From: Scolanthus callimorphus | Lineage: Eukaryota; Cnidaria; Anthozoa; Actiniaria; Edwardsiidae | NCBI GenBank assembly: GCA_033964015.1 | Contig: CM066913.1 | Location: 11,526,953-11,590,952 of the forward strand | DNA length: 64,000 bases | Reading direction: 5' to 3' | Shown: in pieces, positions 35,601 through 45,727 of the stretch | Layout of the letters: every line of letters begins with the position of its first letter | Position numbering within the stretch: the stretch's first letter is position 1 | Notes under the pieces: model-generated | Seen by the model: the letters and a program-made list of their open reading frames with translations, nothing else | What the model was told of the DNA's origin: nothing | Database searches by the model: none | Program-made: the position numbers and the translations under genes

Positions 35601-37437
35601 GCAGTGCCCCCGCCTTCCACAGTTCCACCAGCCCTGGGGATCCCTGTCAGGAGCTTTGAGGAGGGGCTATAACCAGTATTACACAAGAATAATTTGCAAT
35701 GCAGTTTCATATCCATGACTGCAGTCATTTTTTGTAAGATTTGTCTCTTTTCAATATCACCCTTGATGAAAGGAGCCACGCCCTTCCCATAATGCTCTGC
35801 TTTGCCGCCATTTTTTATACCATCGAAACTCAAGAAAAATATATTTTTGTTAGCCTGTCACATTCTGCCTAACAAACAAGACTAATACCCTATTCACACC
35901 AAAACCACGTTTTGTTAAACAAGGTACCTCACAAGGTGCCTCTTTACCTCACAACATGTGAAGTGTCTTACTGTGATAAGGGACTGGTCATAAATTAGAG
36001 GGGGTGTGCATTTTTATTTTGGTCTACATGTTTTTGGGAAAGCCTCCCCTGACAAGATGTAGGGAAAATGTTGGCCCTCCCAAATGTGGTGACATATTTA
36101 ATGGTGACCCTCCCCCATCATTCACTGGATCTAGTCACACTACTTTAATCTAATTAAGGAGAAAGCGAGTTGCAATTCTTCCAGATCTTGTAGTTTTTTT
36201 AAATCTATTTTCATGTTATAATAGCAGTGCAAGATTCTATATGTCTTTCGTTCAGGGAAAAAGAACCCGGAAGTTACTTCATCTGTGTATGTTTTAAATA
36301 GATATGTACATTATTTTGCTAAAATCCCAGATAATAATTATCTTGCTAAGTTGAGTATTATTTACAGTGTTATTGGTACATCTAGAGTTCCTATTACACT
36401 CTGACCCTAACAACGTTTGCGTAAAACATAATGACCCTCCCTTTATCATTTGCACTAAATGTTTGGACCCTCCCTTCTCTTTCGCCCGCATGAAAATGAG
36501 ATGTGACCAGTCGCTAAACTGTTATTAGCTAAATGATCACCTAGTAACATGTACAGTACAGTCCATTCAGTTTTGTCCTTGGAACAGTCTCCTCTTGGGA
36601 GATAAGGAATTAAACCAGTGTAATTAAACTACCTTTAACTTAGTTGAAGGAAGCGCCGGTGTGAATGGGGTATAAGAGTTATAAAGGTATGAATCCGTTG
36701 CTTAAGTCATTGAATGACGTGCATTGAATGACGTGAATCAAAACAAAGCAGTGCGTTGTGTTCATGGGGATAGGAGGCTCCCCCCTTTAAGGCTGCCATT
36801 TTTAAGTGCTTTGGTTTCTTGTTTATCAGGACTTAGAGGATGAAAGAGAAACAAGCCGCGATGAAGTTATGGAGTATTGCAATTCTGTTTTAACACCGTT
36901 CATAGAAACCTCGGCCAAGGTAAAGGAGTTTTTGTTGTGGTAACACCATCCTCGGAAGTTTTTTTCTGTCTGGGTCTCTGACCGGGTTTCCGAGGAAGTG
37001 GTACGAATTGGAATTAGTTTGTTTCTTAACTTTTCGATTAACCTTTAACCATTTTATTCGCCATAATTTTTAGCCGCCAATTTTTTGTGCTTGACAAACG
37101 TTGGTGTAATTGTCAAAATCATAGCGGAGAAAGTATACTAAAAATATACACATAAATATTCCTTGATTTTTGCCCGGACAATCTTGATCGTTCAGACGGC
37201 TTGTCGTTTATGATGTTAAAGTGACTTTCTGTGTAATGTATTTATGTGTAATATATTTATGTGTTTTTTTCTCTCTGTTTATTTCAGACTGGTTTAAATA
37301 TACGCGAGAGTTTTCAATTGATGATGCAACAGATAGAGAGAATAAACCCTGCATTACTAGAAAGAACAATTCCTAAATACACAAGCGAGAATGGCAAGAA
37401 AAAGATTGCTCCATACTATAGTAGAGAGAGTTGCTAG
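32629..37437 (+). CDS. Ras-family small GTPase (6 coding exons, 197 aa)
   Basis: This is a GTP-binding switch protein. Coding exons are 32629-32712, 33771-33789, 34039-34058, 34553-34783, 36830-36919 and 37288-37437, all in phase. G1 reads GSGGVGKSS. The effector region is YYDPTLEEIYRAQ, close to Rap and Ras. G3 is DTAGQEEF with the catalytic glutamine, G4 is GNKLD and G5 is ETSAK. Exons 2 and 3 are micro-exons of 19 and 20 bases that together encode the effector loop. The protein ends in a basic tail with a terminal cysteine (YYSRESC), so no CAAX prenylation box is present. This differs from classical Ras and Rap and suggests another way of reaching membranes, or none. I assign it to the Ras subfamily and cannot name an orthologue. 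Confidence 0.92.
33280..33333. repeat. 27-bp tandem duplication
   Basis: Two exact copies of a 27-base AT-rich unit beginning AGAATACTATAG lie in intron 1 of the Ras-family gene. A partial third copy follows. Confidence 0.9.
34897..35173. mobile_element. MITE in Ras-gene intron 4
   Basis: Ends TTACTGTGCGACTACGTCAA and the inverse (TTGACGTAGTCACACAGTAA) are about 28-base inverted repeats, one mismatch apart. The interior is 220 bases, AT-rich and non-coding. Confidence 0.85.
35303..35457. repeat. Diverged dispersed repeat in Ras-gene intron 4
   Basis: A GTGAATTTAGGAGGGGGC-type left end and a GGATCCACCCCTG right end form weak inverted ends. They resemble the CAGTGGCGGATCCAGG element at 61170-61314 and the sequence near 60632. 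It is probably a decayed copy of that family. Confidence 0.4.
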
Positions 37438-37658
37438 GTTTAATCAGCATGTTTAGTTATACCGCGGTGGATCGTGATGGTCGAGCTCGTTATTTGGGGT
37501 GTTAGTTCCATGAGTAGGGTACGTGGTTTCGCAGGCAAGTTAGATCGCAAAGGACAAGGCCATCGACACTATTTCACGATGATACTTGACCATGTTTTGC
37601 TAGCTAGAGGTACTAGCTAGACTTTGGAACGGAACCAACCAATGATAAGGGACTGTGA

Positions 37659-37664
37659 AATAAA
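37659..37664 (+). terminator. Polyadenylation signal of the Ras-family gene
   Basis: AATAAA occurs about 220 bases past the stop codon, before the next mobile element. It is the first canonical hexamer downstream of the gene. Confidence 0.5.
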
Positions 37665-37714
37665 ACACGAGGAAGATTCCGCTAGAAATTAGGACTTGAT
37701 CTCCCTACAAATCA

Positions 37715-38572
37715 CCCGGCGTAATCAATCGAACAAATCCGAACAAAAAATCAATCGAACGCAATCGAACACCAATCGTTCGATTTGTTCGGCAATCGAA
37801 CAAAATCGAACGCGAGCTTTGCTGTGAGTTCAATTTTCGAACAAAATCGAACACCAACCAATCGAACAGATTGGATTGTTCGATTTTGTTCGGTAATTAT
37901 GAATAATGTGTGACAGGATTTCCCGGAGAAAGACGGGGACTCCCAAACCTTTGGGGAGGGGATGTTTTTGGTTCATGTAATTTTTAGGGCCCTCTGGTAC
38001 CTTTTGGGTGGAAAAAAGAAACATGTTTTACCACATTGTAACCTGCGAGCATGAGTGCTTTCTTCTTTCAAAATTTTACGAAGTTCGTGTCATACATTCG
38101 CGTAGTTGTTTTGGCCGGGGGCGAGATAACATGAAAACAACCACGACAGCAAAACCGCAAGCGCTAGCAACAAAACGAAAGAGCGAGTTACCGAGGAAAA
38201 GCCTCTGCTAGTTAGGGTAGCATAATTTGGAGTGAAACATTTGGTGTATTGTCTCAGCACATAATCTTTTACAGGCTATTGTAGCTTAAAACGTCTAGTA
38301 GCTCAGGTCTCTTAAAAATTCTGCACTATATTCGGACTTGTTGGTACCTTTTTGGAGTCAAAATCAGATAAAACCACTCCCAATTTGGTACCTTTAGGGA
38401 GAAAAATCTATATGTATGTTTAAAGTTCGATTTCCGAACGTTCGATTTTGTTCGATTGTGAAGATTTTGCTGTGAGTTCGATTGTGTTCGATTGCCGAAC
38501 AAGTCGAAAATCAATCGAACGATTGGTATTCGATTGAGTTCGATTACCGAACGTTCGATTGATTACGCCGGG
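37715..38572. mobile_element. 858-bp inverted-repeat element with target-site duplication
   Basis: Ends CCCGGCGTAATCAATCGAAC and the exact inverse are 20-base perfect terminal repeats. AAATCA flanks both sides as a 6-base target duplication. Sub-terminal regions (37735-37900 and 38420-38555) consist of many TTCGATT/AATCGAA modules in both orientations. The centre shows no transposase. It is a non-autonomous DNA element of unassigned superfamily. Confidence 0.85.
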
Positions 38573-40004
38573 AAATCACGATGAAATTCTATGACTGTTA
38601 GAAAAGTCAAGGACTGTTAATAAGCTGTTGTCTTTTATCAAGCGCCAACCCTCATGTACCACCGCCACACCTGCCTTTCCATAATGTAGACATAGCAGTT
38701 ACAAAAATTACTTTCAAGGTCCAAATTCTCAAGTTCAAGTACTTTCAAGACCTTGAATTCAAGCATTTCAAGCATTTTCAAGGCTTATACGGACCCTTTA
38801 TTCATCCCTCCTGTACATGCTTACACACACACTCTCTCAACTCAGACCAGACATAAATAAGAGCAGCACACAATAATGAATTCTGCATTCTGATTGGCTC
38901 TCTTGCTCACTATTTATTAACAAAAATCGCCGAAGGCGACTTGAATATCGGCGACTGGTCACCGAGACGAAGCCGAGTCTTTCAGTAGGAGGGTCGAGCG
39001 CGAGAATATTCTTGTTGTTGTTCTTTGTGGCCCAAGCTTTGGTCACAGCGCATATTTTTGCTTTATTTTGTGGTGAGGTGTTTCGAGCACTGCTACACCA
39101 CTATCGCCAGTACTTCTTGCATTAAAAAGCCTCCGTCTTTCGATGGTGATATCGTTACTACCTTTTTTTTAACAACGCGCGGAGCATTATTTCCCCACAT
39201 AATTACTTTAGCATTACTCCTATATTATATGTTTGCGGTTAAACACCGCTACTGCGCCAAAATGTTCGCGCCAAAGCTCAGTCCTCTTCTTCTTGAATCA
39301 CCGACATGACCTTTCCAAGAGAAGGCACCAACTGGTGTGCATAACCATACCGACTTGTTTTGCCGCGTTTACTTGTATGCTTTCCGAAACGACTTGATAA
39401 CAAATGCCGCAAAGGATGTTGGTCACAGACTCTGTCATTGTTAAAACATTGCAGTTGGGTTTGTAAAGGGACGATAAACCGAGGAAATAAAGCAGGAACG
39501 AAATGTGGATTTGCTTGATAATAGTAACTAGTTTGAGGAGCCCTTTTATTAGGTAACACTCGCCACCATTCGTAACACTAGAGCAACACGGATAAGGACA
39601 CAAGACGCTAACCCCTTATAAGTCTTGAATTTTTCTAAGTAATTTTAAGAACTGTCGAGACAGTACAAACAGGCACCTTGCCATATGTATTCACCTAATT
39701 CGTCGTGAAGCCGGGAATGCTGTGGCATTCTTTGCTTCTGGCTTGAGACCTGGTTGCTTGAGTTTCATTGTCGCCGCTTGCAAGGAACTATTCCTAAAGT
39801 AACCTATATCGCGGCAGTCACTCATGGAGACCACAAAAAGTTGTCCAAAGTCTCGTGTCTTTGGCTATAGTCATATTAAAAAAATTCCCAAATTTACCTA
39901 CCACCGCCTCAAAAGAAACGAAGAATGTATTATGCCAGCTAGGCCACGAAGTTTTTGTCCACTTGAATGCATACCGCTGCTGATTTTTCGTGTGAATTCC
40001 GCAT
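38573..40004. other. Spacer without a supported gene
   Basis: Overlapping minus-strand frames at 39278-39603 show no recognised domain, and their splice context is unclear. A dispersed repeat (CGGCGACTGGTCACCGAGACG) lies near 38925-38990. Confidence 0.4.
38925..38990. repeat. Dispersed repeat copy 1
   Basis: GGCGACTTGAATATCGGCGA and TCACCGAGACGA match, in inverted orientation, the segment at 45155-45215. The two copies mark one repeat family flanking the 37.4-45.3 kb region. Confidence 0.6.
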
Positions 40005-40328
40005 CTAAGCATTAGGGTCCATTAAGGGTCTTGTGTTGTCTGTCACACTACTAAGTGAGTCTGATGAAGATGAGGTAGTGCTGTCCACATATTTAGTATC
40101 TACTGCTAAGGCCGTGTCTATCTCTATGATCGTAAGGTTGCTGTGATCTTCGGTCGTAGAGGTTTCCGTGCTCCGACTCCCACTTTCACTCACTCGATTT
40201 GTTCTGTTCTTGTCTGCGTTTTCCAAACACGAGGATTTAGTACAGCCGATTTCAATGAGCTTGGAAGTAGTTAATAAAACCCCAGCTACCGCAAGGCAAG
40301 CTGCTACTATTTCTAAAACGACTGTCAT
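40005..40328 (-). CDS. Possible small membrane or secreted protein, 107 aa
   Basis: A single minus-strand frame starts ATG at 40328-40326 (MTVVLEIVAACLAVAGVLL) and ends TAG at 40005. It has an N-terminal hydrophobic segment like a signal peptide or signal anchor. A polar domain rich in Ser and Thr follows, with two cysteines (IGCTKSSC) and several N-glycosylation-type sites (NRT, NLT). Composition looks protein-like rather than random, and the frame stays open upstream to 40358 through basic residues. I do not recognise the family, found no neighbouring exon I could prove, and rate this as tentative. Confidence 0.35.
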   Translation of the reverse strand: MTVVLEIVAACLAVAGVLLTTSKLIEIGCTKSSCLENADKNRTNRVSESGSRSTETSTTEDHSNLTIIEIDTALAVDTKYVDSTTSSSSDSLSSVTDNTRPLMDPNA

Positions 40329-40930
40329 CTTGGTCCTTTTCTTGCGTGTGCTCGCCACTAGATTGATTTGTGGTCTGTTTTCTGTCAGTAACGTCTTTGA
40401 TAGTTGTTCAAGTGGCTTGTACTATTGTTTACACCGTAGCCGCGCGACAAAGTGAACTTGAAGCCATGTAGCCCGATGAGAACCCGGCGCGCCTGTCAAT
40501 CGATTCAACAGGTTGCTGCGTGATATGTTAAATGCCACATGACCACCATCACAAGTCGGCATGGCGTAACTGTACCACATTGCCGAAAGAACGCCCCCAA
40601 AATAGCAGAGACAGTAGCGGGAAAGTAAGTCCTATCATCGTTAGGAAACCCGTTAAATTAAATTAGGATTCCGTGTTGAAATAAAGTTATCAAGTAATAT
40701 ATCATTTCAAGGCCGTAGCCAGACATTTTTGTGCTGCGGCCATGTATTCTGTGGTGAGCTAGTTGTTTAACGTCCCTCGCGTTGTGTAGTGGGCTCAGAG
40801 ACGGGACCTCTGTGTTTCGATAGAAAGACGAGAAACACAGGAGAAATGACGAATCACCTCAACACCCACGATGAATAGGACAGTGTTCACACAGCAGAGA
40901 AACACAAATCCCAACTGTTCCGGCGGGAAT

Positions 40931-41065
40931 CAACCCGGTGCGCGCACAGAGGGTGAGGCAAGCGCTCTGTACTATCAACCCGGTGCGCGCACGGAGGGTG
41001 AGGCAAGCGCTCTGTACTATCAACCCGGTGCGCGCACGGAGGGTGAGAGGCAAGCGCTCTGTAAT
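40931..41065. repeat. 45-bp tandem repeat, 3 copies
   Basis: Three copies of a GC-rich 45-base unit (CAACCCGGTGCGCGCAC...CTGTACTAT) occur at 40931, 40976 and 41021; the third differs slightly. The length is a multiple of three, so a plus-strand frame reads through it as a repeated 15-residue unit (QPGARTEGEASALYY). There is no other sign of coding. Confidence 0.9.
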
Positions 41066-42941
41066 ACACTGCACCACCCGTCCTCCCGCATTTGTATTTG
41101 GTGGTGGGGGTTATTTGGCGGGTTGCCGCCAAATAAAGTTCTCATTTACCCCTCGCTAATTTCATTCATTCTTCTATTGTATTGTAAACGTCTGTAAAAA
41201 GACTTTGTGCCGCCAACACATTAATGAACGCGGACTCCTGATGTGAAACCCAAAATTCTAGTTTATCCTGGGGTCATGTCCAGGTCATGTAGAAGCTGTC
41301 GGAAGACCTAAAACCCTATAGGATTATTATCCTGAGCTCGAAATGATAGTAGCTGCAAACCTGCTCAGCATTTGTACCTTCAGTTTACAATTCGTTATCT
41401 ATTAGAAGGAAAATTGATAAGAGATACACTCGTATTTTACTAAATGTCCAGGAACTTATGCTTAGCTTTGGCGACTGGGCAATTTCACATACCAAGCTAT
41501 TTGCGTACTCTGTTTTTCACAACCCTAAAAGATTTCTTGTTGCAACCTAGATGCTAATTCATTGCTTAACATTGGTTATTTAGGCGAATATCCTTTCCTT
41601 TGACAGAGTCGTGCGATGGATGAACTTTGAAGAGTAGTGATTCTAAAAATAGCTCGCCCCCGGGCAAGGAGAGAGATCGAGTCTGGTTTAAATAATCCCA
41701 GTCGAAACGTAGTATTTCGAAACGAGCAGTTTTAAACTGGGAGTTTCTTAGTCTTTAATCAATCTAAAGTACAAACTTCATATCCTCCTGTGTTCTATTA
41801 TATAACACTACCTTTTCCAGGTAAATATTTAAATATCCATTACTCTAGCACGATAGAAGTGCATATCCTACAATGACGTTCCTCATTAAAACATACCAGA
41901 CTAATAATGATTAGAAAAATTCTAACTCTTGATAATAATAGTGCTTTGGGAGAAAATATTTATTCTTCAAAAGTTCCCATTTGTTCTAGCTAAAGCCGTT
42001 GTATTGCGGCCTGCGTTTTCGAAACATTTGATTGATTTAGGGTTTTGCTGCCATAGTTGAAACCCAATCTGCTGTACTGGCGTCCGTATGAGCTCTTTTC
42101 CTGATCACGCATGCGCTGTGATGGAAGCCACACGACTACAAGGATCTGATTGGCTTAGAAGGGTTGAGTGACGGAACACGAAAACATAGCAAACACAAGA
42201 GAAATCGATAACATTGTTTTGAAATCGCAGGTCACGATATAACGTTTTTTGCTGTAATGTACAGTCAGTCGACCATGTTATATAGGTTTATATACTCACT
42301 AAAACAATTGGCAAGTCGGCACGCTATCCATGTGGCGTAACTTGAGCCCGATAAGGCCACCCTTTGCTCTCCGATTTCACCCTAGAATCTGTAGAATCAT
42401 GTGAAGGGAATGGGTTTCACCTTACCCTTCTCATTCAAATTTCATTTTGAATGACAAAAATATTTTATTGGAGTAACGCAAATAGTAAACCCGTTTTTAC
42501 AGCAGTTCTGCTTCTGACATTTGAGAACCCCAGAAGTGTCCCCATATACCACCCCTATCAATTCATTTGTGTCTAATAGATTATGGACACTATTTTCACA
42601 ACAAATAAAATAAACTTTATACGTTACAAAAAAGTATTATACACAGTCCATCTTCCATTATTTCCCTCGTTGAAGAACCTATTTGTTGCTAGAATTCATG
42701 AATTTATAATTCCTGCAACTTTATAAAACTTCTTCAATAGTAGCTTATGCCATTGTTTCTATATACATAACCTCTATCAACATGTTAAAATAACGTATTT
42801 GCCGTGCATTTTTTAGAGCCTCTTTCGTAACGTAAAAATTAAAATATAAAATTCCCGCGTTGTCCGGTCTAAGTGGACCAAAATGTCTACTGTCCCACGA
42901 ATATTTCGAAACATTCTTATATATTGTGCAAAACGACTCGA
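41066..42941. other. Spacer, nothing recognisable
   Basis: This is AT-rich sequence without exon-like frames, conserved motifs or clear repeats. A small imperfect inverted repeat (CAGTCGAAAC / GAGCAGTTTTAAACTGGG) lies near 41695-41745. Confidence 0.5.
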
Positions 42942-43133
42942 CTGCAGGGCAGGGCCGTAGCGCTTACACCCCCCCCCCCCCCCCCCCCTCCAGTTTTTCC
43001 CCGAACAATCCTTAAAACTCCCGATTTTACACCCTGCATATGCTGGGCTCTAGAAAACGCCCTGTGTTTTTTTGCCCCTCCCCCCCCCCCCCCTCCCTCC
43101 AGTTTTTGCCGGGAGGCTTGCTACGGCCTGCAG
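42942..43133. mobile_element. GCCGTAGC-ended MITE with long C tracts
   Basis: CTGCAGGGCAGGGCCGTAGC at the left is mirrored by GCTACGGCCTGCAG at the right. Two poly-C tracts of about 19 and 15 bases lie inside. A related single end occurs near 40711-40740 (GGCCGTAGCC...CTGCGGCC). The element is non-coding. Confidence 0.65.
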
Positions 43134-43384
43134 GGTGAAAGGAATACCCTTGTGCTGCTTATCTCATTCTTTCTAGGATGTTTCCTATTTCAGTGCATCA
43201 ATAGTTATTAGCTTTGCCTGTCTTAGCGGCGCTACCAGCAGATCTGCGTATACTACTTATTATTTATTTAACTTATTAGTTATTTAACTCATCTTCGTGT
43301 CTCTAGCATAAGGTCATTTCTAACTATTAGCTTTCTGTTTGTCCTGCCCAAATCACCAGCAGATTCACGGCGGGTCTCATTTGC

Positions 43385-43565
43385 AGGTCGCAGGTCACAA
43401 ATCGCAGGTCGCAAGTCACAGGTCGCATGTCACAGGTCGCATGTCACAGGTCGCAGGTCACAGGTCACAAATCGCAGGTCGCAAGTCACAGGTCGCATGT
43501 CACAGGTCGCATGTCACAGGTCGCATGTCACAAATCGCAGGTCGCAAGTCACAGGTCGCATGCAG
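43385..43565. repeat. GTCACAGGTCGCA minisatellite
   Basis: A short-unit array (9-10 base sub-units AGGTCGCA / AGGTCACA in higher-order order) contains some 18 AGGTCR hexamers. One pair (43455-43467) is AGGTCA-C-AGGTCA. All three plus-strand frames are partly open, but only because of the repeat. Confidence 0.9.
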
Positions 43566-43979
43566 GTTCGAGCTATAAACTATGTCCAGTACAGGTTATA
43601 TTAATGTTTCAGAGATCCACACAGACTCACGTTCAGTGACTCTAACCCCATTTCAGAGAGACTACTTTATGCAGCATATGATTGACAGTCTGTGAAACGG
43701 CCAATAGAAAAGAAGTGATCCCATGGTAATAGCATTAGTAGCATATAATGGCCAAAATAGAAATTAAGTTTTTCAAACTCGAAATATATATTTATAATCA
43801 CGAAAATAAATGTTTCTAGTAAAGTGGGGACTTACTTTAGGCTGGAGAAATGGGGTTTGACTTTAAGAGTCACTGAAAGTGTGTCTGTGTGATCTCGGAA
43901 ACTTGTAAAGCAGTTTTGAGAAACCTCTACTGGAAATAGTTTATAGCTCGGACTGCATGCGACCAAGACCCGCCGGCAG

Positions 43980-44185
43980 ATTCATTGACTGGTAACAAGG
44001 GATGGCTCTTCTTAAATCTATCTTATCGAGTTCAATTCTAACATCAGCTTTGCCTTGTCTTGCCCGCGCGACCAGTAGATCCATGGAAACAAGGGATGGC
44101 CCTTATCTCATCATTCAAACTCGTTTTCGAGTTCATTTCTGACTATCAGCTTTGCCTTTGTCTTGCCCGCGCGACCAGTAGATGT
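43980..44185. repeat. ~100-bp diverged direct duplication
   Basis: AACAAGGGATGGC (43994 and 44088) and TTGTCTTGCCCGCGCGACCA (about 44056 and 44158) recur about 100 bases apart. A more diverged third copy can be traced near 43205-43390. No coding meaning is seen. Confidence 0.7.
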
Positions 44186-44362
44186 ACCACTTGATTGTTC
44201 TTTAGAAACAGGACAGCTCTGTCATGTGTGACATTCCTCAAACTCAGCCCATTTACCTTCAATTGAATAAATAAATAAATAACGTTCCCTTGAGAACCAT
44301 ATTTGTAATGGGCCGTCCGGGTGTAAGGCCATGTTACAACACGAGGCAAATTTCCTTGCAAC

Positions 44363-44866
44363 TCACAATGCAATATTTGATGCGTTTGCCTGACACACTC
44401 ACAATGCAATATTTGATGCGCTTGCCTGACACACTCACAATGCAATATTTGATGCGTTTGCCTGACACACTCACAATGCAATATTGATGCGTTTGCCTGA
44501 CACACTCACAATGCAATATTTGATGCGCTTGCCTGACACACTCACAATGCAATATTTGATGCGTTTGCCTGACACACTCACAATGCAATATTTGATGCGT
44601 TTGCCTGACACACTCACAATGCAATATTTGATGCGTTTGCCTGACACACTCACAATGCAATATTTGATGCGTTTGCCTGACACACTCACAATGCAATATT
44701 TGATGCGTTTGCCTGACACACTCACAATGCAATATTTGATGCGTTTACCTGACACACTCACAATGCAATATTTGATGCGTTTGCCTGACACACTCACAAT
44801 GCAATATTTGATGCGTTTGCCTGACACACTCACAATGCAATATTTGATGCGTTTGCCTGACACGCA
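44363..44866. repeat. 36-bp minisatellite, 14 copies
   Basis: Fourteen near-identical units (TCACAATGCAATATTTGATG plus CGTTTGCCTGACACAC) start at 44363, 44399, 44435, 44471, 44506 and then every 36 bases to 44830. One unit has a single-base deletion (44471-44505). The unit is a multiple of three and lacks stops in several frames, which produces long but spurious open frames on both strands. Confidence 0.95.
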
Positions 44867-45154
44867 GATATTGCATTGCAAGTTGCAGGAATCAAAGCGC
44901 CACAATGCCGAACTCGTGGAGCCATCGACTATAATACTATAATTACTCAAGTGATTATAATAATTTCCGCGCGCTGATTGGTTGAGAGGATTGCTTTCTC
45001 TCGCTATAATCACCTACTGGTGATTATAACATTGAATGGATTGGCAGTGCGCGCGCGAGTTGTTATGATTGTGAAAAAATAAAAACAAGATTTCTTTTTG
45101 TCTAAAACTTTACGAATCACGTGAGAATTATACTAAAACAATTAGTCGCCTCAG

Positions 45155-45215
45155 GCTCCGTGATTATCGATCTCGTCTCGGTGACTACTCGCCGATAATC
45201 ACGTCGCCCTCGACA
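45155..45215. repeat. Dispersed repeat copy 2
   Basis: CGTCTCGGTGACTACTCGCC and GATAATCACGTCGCC are the inverse of the copy at 38925-38990. Neighbouring sequence (44930-45060) contains an ATAATCACCTACTGGTGATT palindrome that may belong to the same element. Confidence 0.55.
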
Positions 45216-45317
45216 TGCAAAGTTAAAACTGATAATCAGTGATGTACACATTATCTTGAATTAAATACTTAGAACTCTTGGCGGCCCTGTGGCTACAGCC
45301 TAGTCTATGGCTTGTCT

Positions 45318-45593
45318 TCATTCCGGGTCTTGATGGGTTTCCTGTGGTAAGAGATCGCGGGCGCAGCCGTAATCTAGTTCCCAGACCCTTTTGGCCGTGC
45401 TAACGACAAAGCCATTTTCGCACCCTGAGTATAACTTGTTCCTGTCCTTCGGACATCCATGAGTTAAAAAGGAAAACCCCTTTTCGTTCGCAACATTGCG
45501 GAACAACATTGCGGCGGTGACATGATTTTTGAGCCAATCTACAGTGGCCACGTTACAAGTAGCGGGCAAAATTACGATTGTGTTACATCCCCG
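45318..45593 (-). other. Phase-compatible candidate terminal exon of the LAP gene
   Basis: A minus-strand frame of 92 codons follows a possible acceptor TTGCAG and is in phase with the preceding LAP PDZ exon (ends 45728). It does not supply the expected VNG-x-x-x-H-x-x-A-V end of a PDZ domain. Only a weak resemblance (LKNHVTAAMLFRN) is present. I list it because it is the nearest open candidate, but it may be spurious. Confidence 0.2.
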
Positions 45594-45727
45594 CTGCAAC
45601 TTGCAATGTTTTCCATTGTATTGTGTAACTTATTAGTCAAGACTCTGCAGACTATTTCAGCTGAGGTTCTACCGCAAGCAAAAGCATATAACACGCCACG
45701 TACTGGTCTAATTACCCGTCTAATTAC

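Noticed and set aside
39278..39603. Two overlapping minus-strand frames of 93 and 101 codons
   Set aside because: They could be exons of the small gene at 40005-40328 or of the LAP 3' end, but I found no phase-matched junctions or domain.
44334..45013. Long minus- and plus-strand open frames of 119-180 codons
   Set aside because: They are translations of the 36-bp minisatellite in different frames and have no independent coding support.
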